Assembly: GCF_001895145.1 (NCBI RefSeq)
Contig: NZ_BDIR01000019.1
Span: 1-32,142, forward strand
DNA: 32,142 nucleotides
Source: Arcobacter sp. LA11
Lineage (GTDB): Bacteria; Campylobacterota; Campylobacteria; Campylobacterales; Arcobacteraceae
Reading direction: 5' to 3'
A program made the translations under genes and the position numbers. This document shows, one piece after another, positions 15,119-23,997 of the stretch. Every line of letters starts with the position of its first letter. Positions within the stretch are counted from its first letter, which is position 1. The notes under the pieces are model-generated. The model searched no databases. It was not told where the DNA came from and saw only the letters and a program-made list of their open reading frames with translations.

Positions 15119-17024
15119 AAAGAGCTTTTGCTGTAATTCTTGATAGTCTTTGTGCAAATGCTACTGCATCAGTAATTTCCATACCTTCAGATAGTTTTGC
15201 TTGATCTAATAGTACCCATGAAACATCAGCTACTAAAGAGTCATTATCTAAACCATTTAACTTAGTAACGATTTCATGGTCTGGGTTGATTTCTAAGATT
15301 GGAGCAGTTTCAGGCATCTCTTGTCCCATAGCTTTCATCATTTGAGCCATTTGTTGCATTTGAGCATCACCAGCATCTTTTACAACACAAGATGGAGACT
15401 CAGAAAGTCTGTTTGTAACTCTTACATCAGAAACTGATTCACCTAAAATATCTTTGATTTTTTTAGTGATATCTTCAAATTTTTCTTCAACTTCTTTTTT
15501 CTCTTCTTCTGATTGCTCAACTTTTGGAGCTTCTGCTGAAGTAATATCTTTAAATTCCCACTCTTGGTATGCACCATACATTGGAGTAATGATTTCATCA
15601 ATTTCTTTATCATCTAAAATAAGAACTTCAATATCATTTTTCTTATATGCTTCTAATAATGGAGAGTTTCTAAGAACATTTTCATTTTCACCTACGATGT
15701 AGTAGATTGCTTTTTGTTCTGAATCTGCACCATCTTTATATGCTGCTAAAGAAGTCATCTTATCAGCTTTTGTAGATTTAAATCTAATTAATTCTAATAA
15801 AGCATCTTTATTTGTGAAGTCTTGGTATGCACCCTCTTTAAGTGGTCTATTGTATTGCTCAATAAATGCGGCATACTTTTCTTCATCTTTAGAAAGTTTT
15901 TTGATTTCTCCTAAGATTTTTTTAACAGAACCTTGCTTGATATTTGCCATAACTCTGTTTTCTTGTAAGATTTCTCTTGATACGTTTAATGGTAAATCTT
16001 CAGAATCAATAATACCTCTTACAAATCTAAGGTATGTTGGTAATAACTCTTTTTCATCATCAGTAATAAATACTCTTTTTACGTATAACTTAACACCTGG
16101 TTGGTAATCAGCTCTATACATATCCATTGGAGCGATTGAAGGAATATAGAATAAAGTTGTATACTCATTTACACCTTCAGCTTTTGTATGAATAACTGCC
16201 ATTGGGTCTTGTGAATCATGAGAAATAGACTTATAGAAGTCATTGTACTCTTCAGCTTTTAAATTAGATTTTGGTTGCATCCATAAAGCTGTTGCTTCAT
16301 TGATTTTTTCATGTCTTTTTTCAATAGATTTTTTAGCTTCTTTTCCAGCTTTTTCATCTTCTTCACTTAACTCTTCAGTTACTTCTTCTGAATAGTTTAA
16401 GAAAATTGGGTAAGCAATATGGTTAGAGTATTTTCCAATAATAGTTTTGATTCTTTCTTTTACAGCAAACTCTGCTGCTTCTTCATCTTTTAATTTGATA
16501 TAAATAACAGTTCCAGCAGACTCTTTTGTAACAGGTACTAAATCAAATTCACCAGTACCATCACTTGACCATTTGTAAGCTTGCTCTTCACCTGCTTTTT
16601 TAGAGATAACATCTACATGAGAAGCTACCATAAATACAGAATAAAAACCAACACCAAATTGACCAATAAGATTTGAATCTTTTTTAGCATCACCTGTCAT
16701 AGCTTCAACAAATGATTTTGTTCCTGATTTTGCAATTGTACCAATTGAAGCGATTAAATCTTCTTCATTCATACCTACACCATTATCAATAATAGATAAT
16801 GATTTATCTTCTTCATCAAAAGAGATATTAACTTCACCTGACCAGTCTTCTGGTAACTTAGCTTTGATATTTTCATCTGTAAGTTTTAAATAGTTTAGTT
16901 TATCAATTGCATCACTTGCATTTGATACAAGCTCTCTTATAAAAATCTCTTTATTTGAGTATAAAGAGTGCGTCATTAAGTGTAAAAGTTGTCCTACTTC
17001 TGTTTGAAACTGATGTTTTGCCAT
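15117..17024 (-). CDS. htpG: Molecular chaperone HtpG (Hsp90)
   Basis: The 635-residue full-length Hsp90 shows all N-terminal ATPase motifs: LVSNASDAIDKL (~33-44), DNGVGM (~80-85), and GQFGVGFYS (~121-129). The middle domain includes the NVSREILQ segment (~345-355) and the C-terminal dimerisation domain is complete. It is an ATP-dependent cytosolic chaperone acting with DnaK in protein folding. RBS AGGAG lies before the ATG. A CIRCE-type operator lies 83-109 bp upstream, which implies HrcA control. The stop codon touches the palindromic element. Confidence 0.97.
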   Translation of the reverse strand: MAKHQFQTEVGQLLHLMTHSLYSNKEIFIRELVSNASDAIDKLNYLKLTDENIKAKLPEDWSGEVNISFDEEDKSLSIIDNGVGMNEEDLIASIGTIAKSGTKSFVEAMTGDAKKDSNLIGQFGVGFYSVFMVASHVDVISKKAGEEQAYKWSSDGTGEFDLVPVTKESAGTVIYIKLKDEEAAEFAVKERIKTIIGKYSNHIAYPIFLNYSEEVTEELSEEDEKAGKEAKKSIEKRHEKINEATALWMQPKSNLKAEEYNDFYKSISHDSQDPMAVIHTKAEGVNEYTTLFYIPSIAPMDMYRADYQPGVKLYVKRVFITDDEKELLPTYLRFVRGIIDSEDLPLNVSREILQENRVMANIKQGSVKKILGEIKKLSKDEEKYAAFIEQYNRPLKEGAYQDFTNKDALLELIRFKSTKADKMTSLAAYKDGADSEQKAIYYIVGENENVLRNSPLLEAYKKNDIEVLILDDKEIDEIITPMYGAYQEWEFKDITSAEAPKVEQSEEEKKEVEEKFEDITKKIKDILGESVSDVRVTNRLSESPSCVVKDAGDAQMQQMAQMMKAMGQEMPETAPILEINPDHEIVTKLNGLDNDSLVADVSWVLLDQAKLSEGMEITDAVAFAQRLSRITAKAL

Positions 17025-17106
17025 AAATTTCTCCTATATATTTTAATATTTTGTAAACAGAATTTTATCACAACTTTATAAAAGGAAGCTAAAGTTTAGA
17101 GTTTTT

Positions 17107-17133
17107 TTAGCACTTATATATGAAAAGTGCTAA
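17107..17133. promoter_or_regulatory. CIRCE-type HrcA operator
   Basis: TTAGCACTT-N9-AAGTGCTAA is a perfect inverted repeat with exactly 9 nt between arms. It differs from the CIRCE consensus (TTAGCACTC-N9-GAGTGCTAA) only at the innermost base of each arm. It lies between htpG and the divergent doxX-like gene. Confidence 0.88.
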
Positions 17134-17166
17134 ATTAGTGTAAATAATTATTAAAGAAAAAGGTAT

Positions 17167-17190
17167 TATAATTGATTATTAAATAAAAGG
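17167..17190 (+). promoter_or_regulatory. -10 box and RBS of the doxX-like gene
   Basis: TATAAT at 17167-17172 and AAAGG at 17186-17190, 8 nt before the ATG at 17199. Confidence 0.45.
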
Positions 17191-17198
17191 AAAAAATA

Positions 17199-17573
17199 AT
17201 GTTAGCAAAGATTTTTAACAAAAGAACTATTTATTTTGTTATAACAGGATTTATAGCAATCATGGTTGGAGTTGTAGGTGGAGTTGTAGATATAGTACAA
17301 ACACAAGGTGTAATAGAAGCTTCTGAAACTTTAGGTTATCCCTTATACTTTTTTACTCTTCTTGGTATATTTAAAATACTTGGAGGAATTGCATTATTAC
17401 TTCCTAGAAGTTTTGATAGACCTAGATTTATAGCCTATATTGGTTTTTCATTTGACTTTATATTTGCTTCATTTTCTCACCTTAGTGTAGGAGATGGTTT
17501 TGTAAAAATAATAGTTCCATTGGTATTCTTAGGATTACTAGCTATTTCATATAATTTAAAAAATAAATTCTAA
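17199..17573 (+). CDS. DoxX-like family membrane protein
   Basis: The 124-residue protein has four membrane helices with the family-type segments LGYPLYFFTLLGIFKILGGIALLLP (~45-69, seen as separate parts) and FIAYIGFSFDFIFASFSHL (~77-95). The family (DoxX/DoxD) includes quinol oxidase subunits and small proteins of unknown function. It is divergent from htpG and shares its intergenic CIRCE element. The CiaB-like gene follows 51 bp behind with its own RBS. Confidence 0.82.
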   Translation: MLAKIFNKRTIYFVITGFIAIMVGVVGGVVDIVQTQGVIEASETLGYPLYFFTLLGIFKILGGIALLLPRSFDRPRFIAYIGFSFDFIFASFSHLSVGDGFVKIIVPLVFLGLLAISYNLKNKF

Positions 17574-17624
17574 TTCAAAAACAAGATTAAAATTGATAGA
17601 CTACAATTTGAATAAAGGATAAAT

Positions 17625-19502
17625 ATGAATAATGAAAAATTTATAAATGATTTAAATGATATATACGAATTTTTAAACTTTCAAAAAAGTAGTATCAATA
17701 AGCTGATATCTTATTTAGAAAAAAAAGAGTTTGATAAACTAACTATTATAGAAGAGTTTGCTTCTACTTTAAATTTAGAGATGAATGATGATTTAAGATT
17801 TGCGCTTGTTACTAGACTTGTAAATTTACGAGATGACTCTTTAGTTCAAGTTCTTAAAAAAAGTGGAAAAAACGAAGATAAAATTATAGAGTTACAAGAA
17901 AAAGCATACTGCTTTGTGAAAGACTTTTGGCATGAGAAACATAAAAATACAATTGATTATATAAAACACAATAATTTATTAACACCTTTTTATCAAGAGA
18001 TATTTCAAGGTGTTTACAATGTTGGTCTTAAAATGTCATCATGGCAAAGTTCATGGACAGCTCATATTATAAATGGAATAAATAAAGAGCTTTTAAATAT
18101 GTTTGAAGGTGATGAAGAGAAAGTATTTGAATACTTAGAAAAACATCATTTATTTGATTTAGGACATAACAATATACTTGCAGATAGATCTTACTCTGCA
18201 CTTGTAAAAGAAAAAGATGAATACCACTCGCAAGCTTATATAAAAGCTTTCAAAGAACAAACAACAGCAGTTATAGATGAACTTGAAGAGTTTGAAGAAA
18301 AACTAATAGAGCTTGAAGATGAAACATATAATCAAAAATGGGATTATATTTTATATATTCAAAATCTTATCAAAGCATTTGGTGAAACAAAAACACATCT
18401 TTTAGTTGAAAGATGGGCAGATGTTGATAGAGCTTGGATGAAAATTAAAACTCCTATTCAAATTGGACATCCACTTGAATACTATGAAGACCATTTTAGA
18501 AAAGCAGTTGCTTTAGAGTGGGATATAAGACTTACAAATCCAGACTTTACACAAAATGATAACAGAGTAAATAAAATCAAATCAGCTTTTGCAAAAATCT
18601 TTGAAGAGTTTAAAGGTAATAATGAATACAAAGCAATATATGACTTCTCTTTAAAATCACTTGATAAAGTACAACTATATATTGGACGACCTGCTCTATT
18701 CTTTGGGGCAGAATTCAATGGACTTTTTTCAGCACAAGTTGTACCAAATGATGAGATAGTATCGAAAGAAGAAGGTAAAAAAATCTTTGCATTTTCAGAT
18801 GAGATACTTCAAACAAGCAGAGCAAAACCATTTTTAAAACTAAGTCGTGAAGTTTTTGGTCAAGAGCTTTTAACAGAAGATAGAAACTTTTTATTTAACG
18901 AAACTGATGCATGGCATCAAGTTTATGATATCACAACTATTGGACATGAATTTGGTCATATTTTATGGTGTGATGAAGAGACAGAAACTCTTATGAACAA
19001 AACTGGAAACTTCAAAAATATTGAAGAGTTCAAAGCTACAACTGGAGGTCTAGTATCTTTCTTCTTAGATGATTCAAATGATGAAAAAGAGTTGGAACAA
19101 CAAGTACTAATAGATACAGTTAAAAGAGCTGTGGGACTTATAGGATGGATGGAAGTTGATGAAGTGCAACCTTACTATTGTGAAGGGCTTATCCATTTAA
19201 ATGGATTATTTGATTCACAAATTCTAACTTGGGAAAATGAAAAACTAAATATTGACCTTTCAAAAGAAAGATATGAAGAGTTAAAAAGATGGTATATTCA
19301 AACTTATACGAATTTAGCAGATCATTATTTAAATAAAAAAGATGCTACAGAGTTTTTAAATCAATTTGCAGTAAAAGAAGATAAGTACTTCATGCCTGTA
19401 AATAAAAAAATAGACTCTTTTGTAAAACACTACTTTGCAAGATACCAAGAGATTGGTCAAGAGTTAGATACAGAAGATAAAAAAGAAAACTATTTAAAAT
19501 AA
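17625..19502 (+). CDS. ciaB: CiaB-like protein with gluzincin-type HEFGH motif
   Basis: The 625-residue protein matches, from memory, Campylobacter/Arcobacter invasion antigen B in length and in landmarks such as WMKIKTPIQIGHPLEYYEDH and LFSAQVVPNDE. It has no signal peptide. At residues 441-445 it carries HEFGH, preceded by an Ile-Gly-rich strand. At 467-471 it carries EEFKA, so together they form the HExxH plus downstream Glu arrangement of zinc gluzincins, most like the EExxA helix of M49-type peptidases. In Campylobacter CiaB is described as a secreted virulence factor; the motif suggests an enzymatic role. RBS AAGGA. It converges with letB over a shared hairpin. Confidence 0.78.
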   Translation: MNNEKFINDLNDIYEFLNFQKSSINKLISYLEKKEFDKLTIIEEFASTLNLEMNDDLRFALVTRLVNLRDDSLVQVLKKSGKNEDKIIELQEKAYCFVKDFWHEKHKNTIDYIKHNNLLTPFYQEIFQGVYNVGLKMSSWQSSWTAHIINGINKELLNMFEGDEEKVFEYLEKHHLFDLGHNNILADRSYSALVKEKDEYHSQAYIKAFKEQTTAVIDELEEFEEKLIELEDETYNQKWDYILYIQNLIKAFGETKTHLLVERWADVDRAWMKIKTPIQIGHPLEYYEDHFRKAVALEWDIRLTNPDFTQNDNRVNKIKSAFAKIFEEFKGNNEYKAIYDFSLKSLDKVQLYIGRPALFFGAEFNGLFSAQVVPNDEIVSKEEGKKIFAFSDEILQTSRAKPFLKLSREVFGQELLTEDRNFLFNETDAWHQVYDITTIGHEFGHILWCDEETETLMNKTGNFKNIEEFKATTGGLVSFFLDDSNDEKELEQQVLIDTVKRAVGLIGWMEVDEVQPYYCEGLIHLNGLFDSQILTWENEKLNIDLSKERYEELKRWYIQTYTNLADHYLNKKDATEFLNQFAVKEDKYFMPVNKKIDSFVKHYFARYQEIGQELDTEDKKENYLK

Positions 19503-19523
19503 GAGGTTTTAATCTCTTATTTT
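19496..19523. terminator. Bidirectional terminator between ciaB and letB
   Basis: Perfect 10-bp stem AAAATAAGAG / CTCTTATTTT with an 8-nt loop, covering the end of ciaB and the stop of letB. A T-run occurs on both strands. Confidence 0.72.
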
Positions 19524-22172
19524 AATACTTGGACTTATCTTTTCCCAGTCTTCCATTAAATCTTCTTTTAAAATAAATGTATCTTTTGAAGTAGCTATAT
19601 TATGATACTTGTATGGAGTAACTACTAAAAGTCCACCTTTTATAATCGATGTAAAAGTATTTGTTTTTATTTCGGTTCCACTAAAGATAGAAAATTTTAA
19701 TTTAAAACCACTTATATCATGAAAAGTAGAATCAGTACGTACAAAATGTTTATATCTGTTGTAAATAAGACAATCAAGTAATACTTTTGAACCATCAAAA
19801 CTTAGTCCTATTTTATTTACTTTTCCTATTTGTACATTTTTATAATAAATTGGAGCATCTTCACTTACACTAGAAGGATGTAAAGAGACAACTTTTAGAA
19901 TCACTCCATCTTCTGCTTTTTTAACATTTTCTAAATTATCATATCCATTAAAAGTAGTTTTTACTTTTCTTTGTTTACTAATTTGTACACCAATATTTAT
20001 AGGCATGATAGTTGAACCTACATTTTCAATTTGGTTTAATGACAGCTTAGGTTTTTTAAGATAAAAAGTAGTTCCTTGTTTAGCAAATTTTTCAAAGTCT
20101 TTAAATATTTGAACTTTTACTAAAACTTTGTTTTTTGAGTTTAAAGATATATTTGTAACTTTTCCAACATCAACACCTTTATAAGTTAATTTAGAAAATT
20201 CTGTTTTTAAACCTTCTACATCATCAAAATATATTTTGATTGTATTTGAAGAGTTTTGCATACTATCTTTAGAAGAAAATATTTGATAGTTCTTATAACT
20301 CTTATTTGAACTATTATCGAGCTTTATTGAACCATTTAAAAGAGAAGAAAAATTATCAAGCTCAAATAATACTCCACTTAGACTAGCATCTAATTTTAGT
20401 ACACCTTTTTTATAAAATCTACTTTTTTTAGTGATATATTTTTTATATTTTGAATATATAAACATCTTTACTTTTGATTTTTTATCATCAAATTTTATTG
20501 ATTTTACAAAACCTATCTCTTGGTTTTTATAGTTAATTGATTGATTTTCTTTTATTTCAAAACTATTATCAAAGTAAGCACTTATAAAAGAACCTTCGGT
20601 TTGCACTCTTTTTAACTCTTCTACATCTTTGTAAGAGCTATAGAGTTTGAAACTTTTTTTTGTATATTTTTCATTTCTTTTTATATCTACAAGGGAGATT
20701 GCTCCATCAAGTAGAGGTTTAAAACCTATATTATTTATATTTAAATCTAAATCTTTAAGTTCTACAAGCTTTGAACTCATATCATAAAAAAGTGTTTTAT
20801 CATTTATAAGTTTTTTATATTTTCTTTTTATAATTGCTCTTATTTTTACTTTTTTATAATCTTTTGTCAAAGTATAATCAAGTACTTTTCCTATCTCAAT
20901 ATTTTTAAAATATATCTTTGATTTATTTGATATTGAATTTAGATTTTCACTAAATAAAGTTACTATAACATCACTTGAAAAAGATTTTTTTGAATCTTTT
21001 TCTTCAATCTCAAAAAAGAAAGACTCTTCACCTTTTTTATAATCTATTGAAAGATAATTTCCTCGTACAACTGTCCCTAGATTTTTAATCCCATCTAAGC
21101 CAATCTCTGCCTCTTCTAAATAAAATTTACTATTTTTTGTTAGAAGATATTTATAATTTTCAAATAAATAAGCTTTTACAATTACATCATCAGAACCTAA
21201 GTGTAACTCTTCTACTTTTCCTACTTCTATTCCTTTATACATAATAACAGTATCTTTTCCAATACCTTTTGCAGTTGAAAATTTTATATTAAAAAATATC
21301 TTTTTTAGTAAGTCATTTTCATCTTCATATAATACATAGTATTTATCTTTAGACATTTTAGGTGCATCTTTTTTAGGAGTTTGAACTGTTATTCCACCAA
21401 CAAGGGCAGAATATAAAGAACTAACTTCTAAACTCATGCCAGATGCTCCAAAATTAACTTTTAGTGCTTTATTCATAACAAAGCTCGAGCTATCATTTAC
21501 AAGATCATTGTATTTATCGTAAATATAAGCTTTTAGATATACACTTTCATCTCTAAACTCTTTTGAAACAATTTCTCCAATTTGGAATTTATTAAAAAAT
21601 ATTGGCGTTTCAGTTTCAACTAAATCAGCTCTAGAAGAAAGAATTGAGACATAATACCCCTTCTCATCTAAATCAAAATCTGGTTTACTATCAAGTCCTA
21701 TAAAATCATATTTTGGATTAACCTTTTCTAATTCTTTTATGTTTCTATACTTTGGTGAGATTTCGATTTTATTTCCACTTAAAATAGTTCCAAGACCAGA
21801 GATTTTTGTAAGAGATACAGTTGGTTTTTTTATCCAAAAACTAGCACCTTCAGAAGCAACATATTTTGCTACGTCACTATTTACTAAAATATTTACTTTT
21901 ACACTATTCAAATCATTTATTGCTATTTTAGTAACTTTTCCTAGTTGTAAACCTCTATATTCTAGAGGTGTTACACCCTCTTTTAGTCCTTCTGCACTTT
22001 TAAAAATCACAGAAATATTTGTTCCTTTTTTAGAATAGCTTTCATACACTACCCATCCTAAAATTGATAAAACTATTAAAGGTAAAATCCATACAAAAGA
22101 GATAGATTTTTTTTCTTTTACTGTTGGTTTATATACTACTGTTTCTAATTTCTCTTCATTATTATCAGTCAT
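19509..22172 (-). CDS. letB: Seven-MCE-domain lipid transport protein (LetB/YebT-like)
   Basis: I start at ATG 22170-22172 (RBS AAGGA 9 nt upstream) instead of an in-frame ATG at 22208; this gives 887 residues. After a cytoplasmic tail and a single membrane anchor (~22-43) there are seven MCE domains, each marked by a YxGxxxGxV-like turn, at ~72, 193, 312, 422, 548, 664 and 777. Seven is the LetB number; PqiB has three. LetB forms a long periplasmic tunnel that bridges inner and outer membrane for lipid transport. The start overlaps the end of the second LetA half by 8 nt, so translation is coupled. No PqiC-type lipoprotein is seen. Confidence 0.88.
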   Translation of the reverse strand: MTDNNEEKLETVVYKPTVKEKKSISFVWILPLIVLSILGWVVYESYSKKGTNISVIFKSAEGLKEGVTPLEYRGLQLGKVTKIAINDLNSVKVNILVNSDVAKYVASEGASFWIKKPTVSLTKISGLGTILSGNKIEISPKYRNIKELEKVNPKYDFIGLDSKPDFDLDEKGYYVSILSSRADLVETETPIFFNKFQIGEIVSKEFRDESVYLKAYIYDKYNDLVNDSSSFVMNKALKVNFGASGMSLEVSSLYSALVGGITVQTPKKDAPKMSKDKYYVLYEDENDLLKKIFFNIKFSTAKGIGKDTVIMYKGIEVGKVEELHLGSDDVIVKAYLFENYKYLLTKNSKFYLEEAEIGLDGIKNLGTVVRGNYLSIDYKKGEESFFFEIEEKDSKKSFSSDVIVTLFSENLNSISNKSKIYFKNIEIGKVLDYTLTKDYKKVKIRAIIKRKYKKLINDKTLFYDMSSKLVELKDLDLNINNIGFKPLLDGAISLVDIKRNEKYTKKSFKLYSSYKDVEELKRVQTEGSFISAYFDNSFEIKENQSINYKNQEIGFVKSIKFDDKKSKVKMFIYSKYKKYITKKSRFYKKGVLKLDASLSGVLFELDNFSSLLNGSIKLDNSSNKSYKNYQIFSSKDSMQNSSNTIKIYFDDVEGLKTEFSKLTYKGVDVGKVTNISLNSKNKVLVKVQIFKDFEKFAKQGTTFYLKKPKLSLNQIENVGSTIMPINIGVQISKQRKVKTTFNGYDNLENVKKAEDGVILKVVSLHPSSVSEDAPIYYKNVQIGKVNKIGLSFDGSKVLLDCLIYNRYKHFVRTDSTFHDISGFKLKFSIFSGTEIKTNTFTSIIKGGLLVVTPYKYHNIATSKDTFILKEDLMEDWEKISPSIKIRD

Positions 22173-22746
22173 CCCAAATAATCCTTGTATCAAATCTATG
22201 TGCAGCAATCATTGTTAAAACTACGACTAAAGAAAAAGATGTGGCTGCAACTCCACCTTTTATATTAAAAATTTCATCAAGTTGTACTACTGAAGCTAAT
22301 AAGGCTACAACGTATATATCAATCATAGACCATTTTCCAATTGCTTCAATAAAATAAAAAATTCTTAGTTTTGTTTTGTTTTTCATTTTTATATTTATAC
22401 TTAAAGATGTAAAGATAAACAATAAACCTAGAAGTTTTATAAGTGGTATTATAACACTTGCTGTTAAAATAACTATTGCAATAAAGTAATCACCATGGCT
22501 TAAAAAAGAGATTACCCCTTCAATTATTGTACTTCCTTCTTCAACACCAAGTTGAGTTACTTCCATCATAGGATAAACCATTGCAGGAACAAAAAGAAAA
22601 AGTGCGGTTAAAACTAAAGCCAAAGATACTTGCAAAGAGTTTTTTACTCTTCGTCTAACAGTATGATTACAAGAAGTACATTTAAAAGAAGTATAGTCTT
22701 CTTTTTTATACATTTCATGGCAGTTTTTACAAGATATTAAAACCAT
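22165..22746 (-). CDS. letA: PqiA/LetA-type protein, C-terminal half
   Basis: The 193-residue protein has a zinc ribbon with C6, C9, C23 and C26, then four membrane helices. It corresponds to the second PqiA domain of the ~430-residue LetA (YebS), which in Escherichia coli is fused to the first. The start is 3 nt behind the stop of the first half and the gene overlaps letB by 8 nt, so the three are one operon. LetA is the inner-membrane partner of LetB and is proposed to load lipids. The residues needed for zinc binding are intact. Confidence 0.82.
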   Translation of the reverse strand: MVLISCKNCHEMYKKEDYTSFKCTSCNHTVRRRVKNSLQVSLALVLTALFLFVPAMVYPMMEVTQLGVEEGSTIIEGVISFLSHGDYFIAIVILTASVIIPLIKLLGLLFIFTSLSINIKMKNKTKLRIFYFIEAIGKWSMIDIYVVALLASVVQLDEIFNIKGGVAATSFSLVVVLTMIAAHRFDTRIIWDD

Positions 22747-22749
22747 AGC

Positions 22750-23334
22750 TTACTTCAAAACACTTTTTATATTAAACTTTTTATTTGACATATAAAACAT
22801 AAAAACATACGCTAGCATAATATAAAATCCAATATCAAACCTTGTAGAAGAAATCATCCCTATAAGTTTTATATATGTAACTATGATACTAACAATAAAA
22901 ACTTCTATAAAACCCCAAGCTTTGAAAAAATGGAAACTATCATGAAGTGCTCTTTTAGGGAAAAGCTTTCTTTTCATAGAATTTTGAATAAAAGCAAAAA
23001 CTATAACAATAGAGTTTAGAACAGGAGCAATAATAATTGTAAAAAATAGAAGCAAGGCTACAAAAATAAAATCTTGTTCTAATAAAATCAAAAACGTGTG
23101 AAACAGAGTTGTACTTAACTCTTTTCCATTTATATTTAAAGTTATCAAAGGATAGATATTTAATAAAATGAAAAGTAAAAGTGCAGAAATTGCATAATAC
23201 AAAGAATCTAAACTATGATTATCTTTATGAGTTAATTTTCCACTACATCTAGGGCATTTTAGTTTTTGTTTTTTTAAAGTCTCTTCTTTTTCTACAAAAA
23301 GCCCACAATGGTAGCACTCTATGATATTATTCAT
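22750..23334 (-). CDS. letA: PqiA/LetA-type protein, N-terminal half
   Basis: The 194-residue protein has a zinc ribbon with C7, C10, C27 and C30, then four membrane helices. It corresponds to the first PqiA domain of LetA. No frameshift joins it to the second half: the stop is followed by GCT and the next ATG, so the split is real and both halves keep their own zinc ribbon. The ATG lacks a Shine-Dalgarno; an AT-rich inverted repeat lies upstream. It is the first gene of the letA-letA-letB operon. Confidence 0.8.
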   Translation of the reverse strand: MNNIIECYHCGLFVEKEETLKKQKLKCPRCSGKLTHKDNHSLDSLYYAISALLLFILLNIYPLITLNINGKELSTTLFHTFLILLEQDFIFVALLLFFTIIIAPVLNSIVIVFAFIQNSMKRKLFPKRALHDSFHFFKAWGFIEVFIVSIIVTYIKLIGMISSTRFDIGFYIMLAYVFMFYMSNKKFNIKSVLK

Positions 23335-23404
23335 ATAAATTAATTAAAAACTTTTTTCATACTAGATTATCCAAACTTGTTATAAATTTTTCTTGATATT
23401 AAAT

Positions 23405-23437
23405 AATATTATATTTAACTTTACGTTATATAATATT
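23405..23437. promoter_or_regulatory. AT-rich inverted repeat between letA and globin
   Basis: Arms AATATTATAT (23405-23414) and ATATAATATT (23428-23437) flank TTAACTTTACGTT. The interior TTAAC-N5-GTTAT loosely resembles FNR/CRP-type half-sites; the NssR site controlling globins in Campylobacter is of the TTAAC-N4-GTTAA type. Match is weak. Confidence 0.3.
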
Positions 23438-23539
23438 TAATTTGTCCTAATACTAAACTTTTTAAATTAATATAGTTTTCTATAGAGTTTCTAATGAAAA
23501 AAAATATAAATTATGAAAAAATTAAAGGTTAATAAAAAT

Positions 23540-23995
23540 ATGCAATACAATATAACGCCAGCACAACTTGGACAAAGGCCTCAAGTACAACTTCCAGACC
23601 CTAGAATACTGCAACACTTAGGAGAAAAAGGAATGAGAAAATTAATATCAGACCATTATGATTTACTAAAACAGAGCAATATTAGAGGACTTTTCCCTCC
23701 AACAGATGAAGGTTTTGAAATGGCTAAAAAACACTCTTCTGATTTTTTTATTCAAATTTGTGGAGGTGAGCGACATTTTGATAAAAATAGAGGTGCTCCA
23801 CGTATGGTAGGACGTCATGCCCCATTTGCTATTACTTTAGAAGCTAGAAGAATATGGTTAGAATCTTATATTATGATTTTATCTACTTTAGATATGAGTG
23901 ATGAATTAAAACAATCATTTTGGAACTACTTGGATATCTTCTCTATTTGGATGGTAAATACTCCATCTGAATCAAATAGTCAATTTCATTCATAA
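23540..23995 (+). CDS. Truncated globin, group II-like
   Basis: I prefer the ATG at 23540 because AAAGG lies ~11 nt upstream; the earlier in-frame ATG at 23513 has no ribosome site. The 151-residue protein has a globin core with Tyr in HYDLL (Y40), Phe in LFPP (F52), and the proximal-His motif RHAPF (H93) followed by RIWL (W106). This matches group II truncated haemoglobins. Members bind O2 and detoxify nitric oxide or reactive oxygen. It is divergent from the letAB operon and ends on a terminator inside the dgc gene. Confidence 0.8.
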   Translation: MQYNITPAQLGQRPQVQLPDPRILQHLGEKGMRKLISDHYDLLKQSNIRGLFPPTDEGFEMAKKHSSDFFIQICGGERHFDKNRGAPRMVGRHAPFAITLEARRIWLESYIMILSTLDMSDELKQSFWNYLDIFSIWMVNTPSESNSQFHS

Positions 23996-23997
23996 AA

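Noticed and set aside
15454-16107. Plus-strand frames opposite htpG
   Set aside because: They are Ser/Phe-rich antisense shadows of the strongly conserved htpG gene.
23493-23531. 12-codon frame with an A8 run upstream of the globin, as leader peptide or phase-variable tract
   Set aside because: No ribosome site, and an A8 run is expected by chance in such AT-rich spacers.
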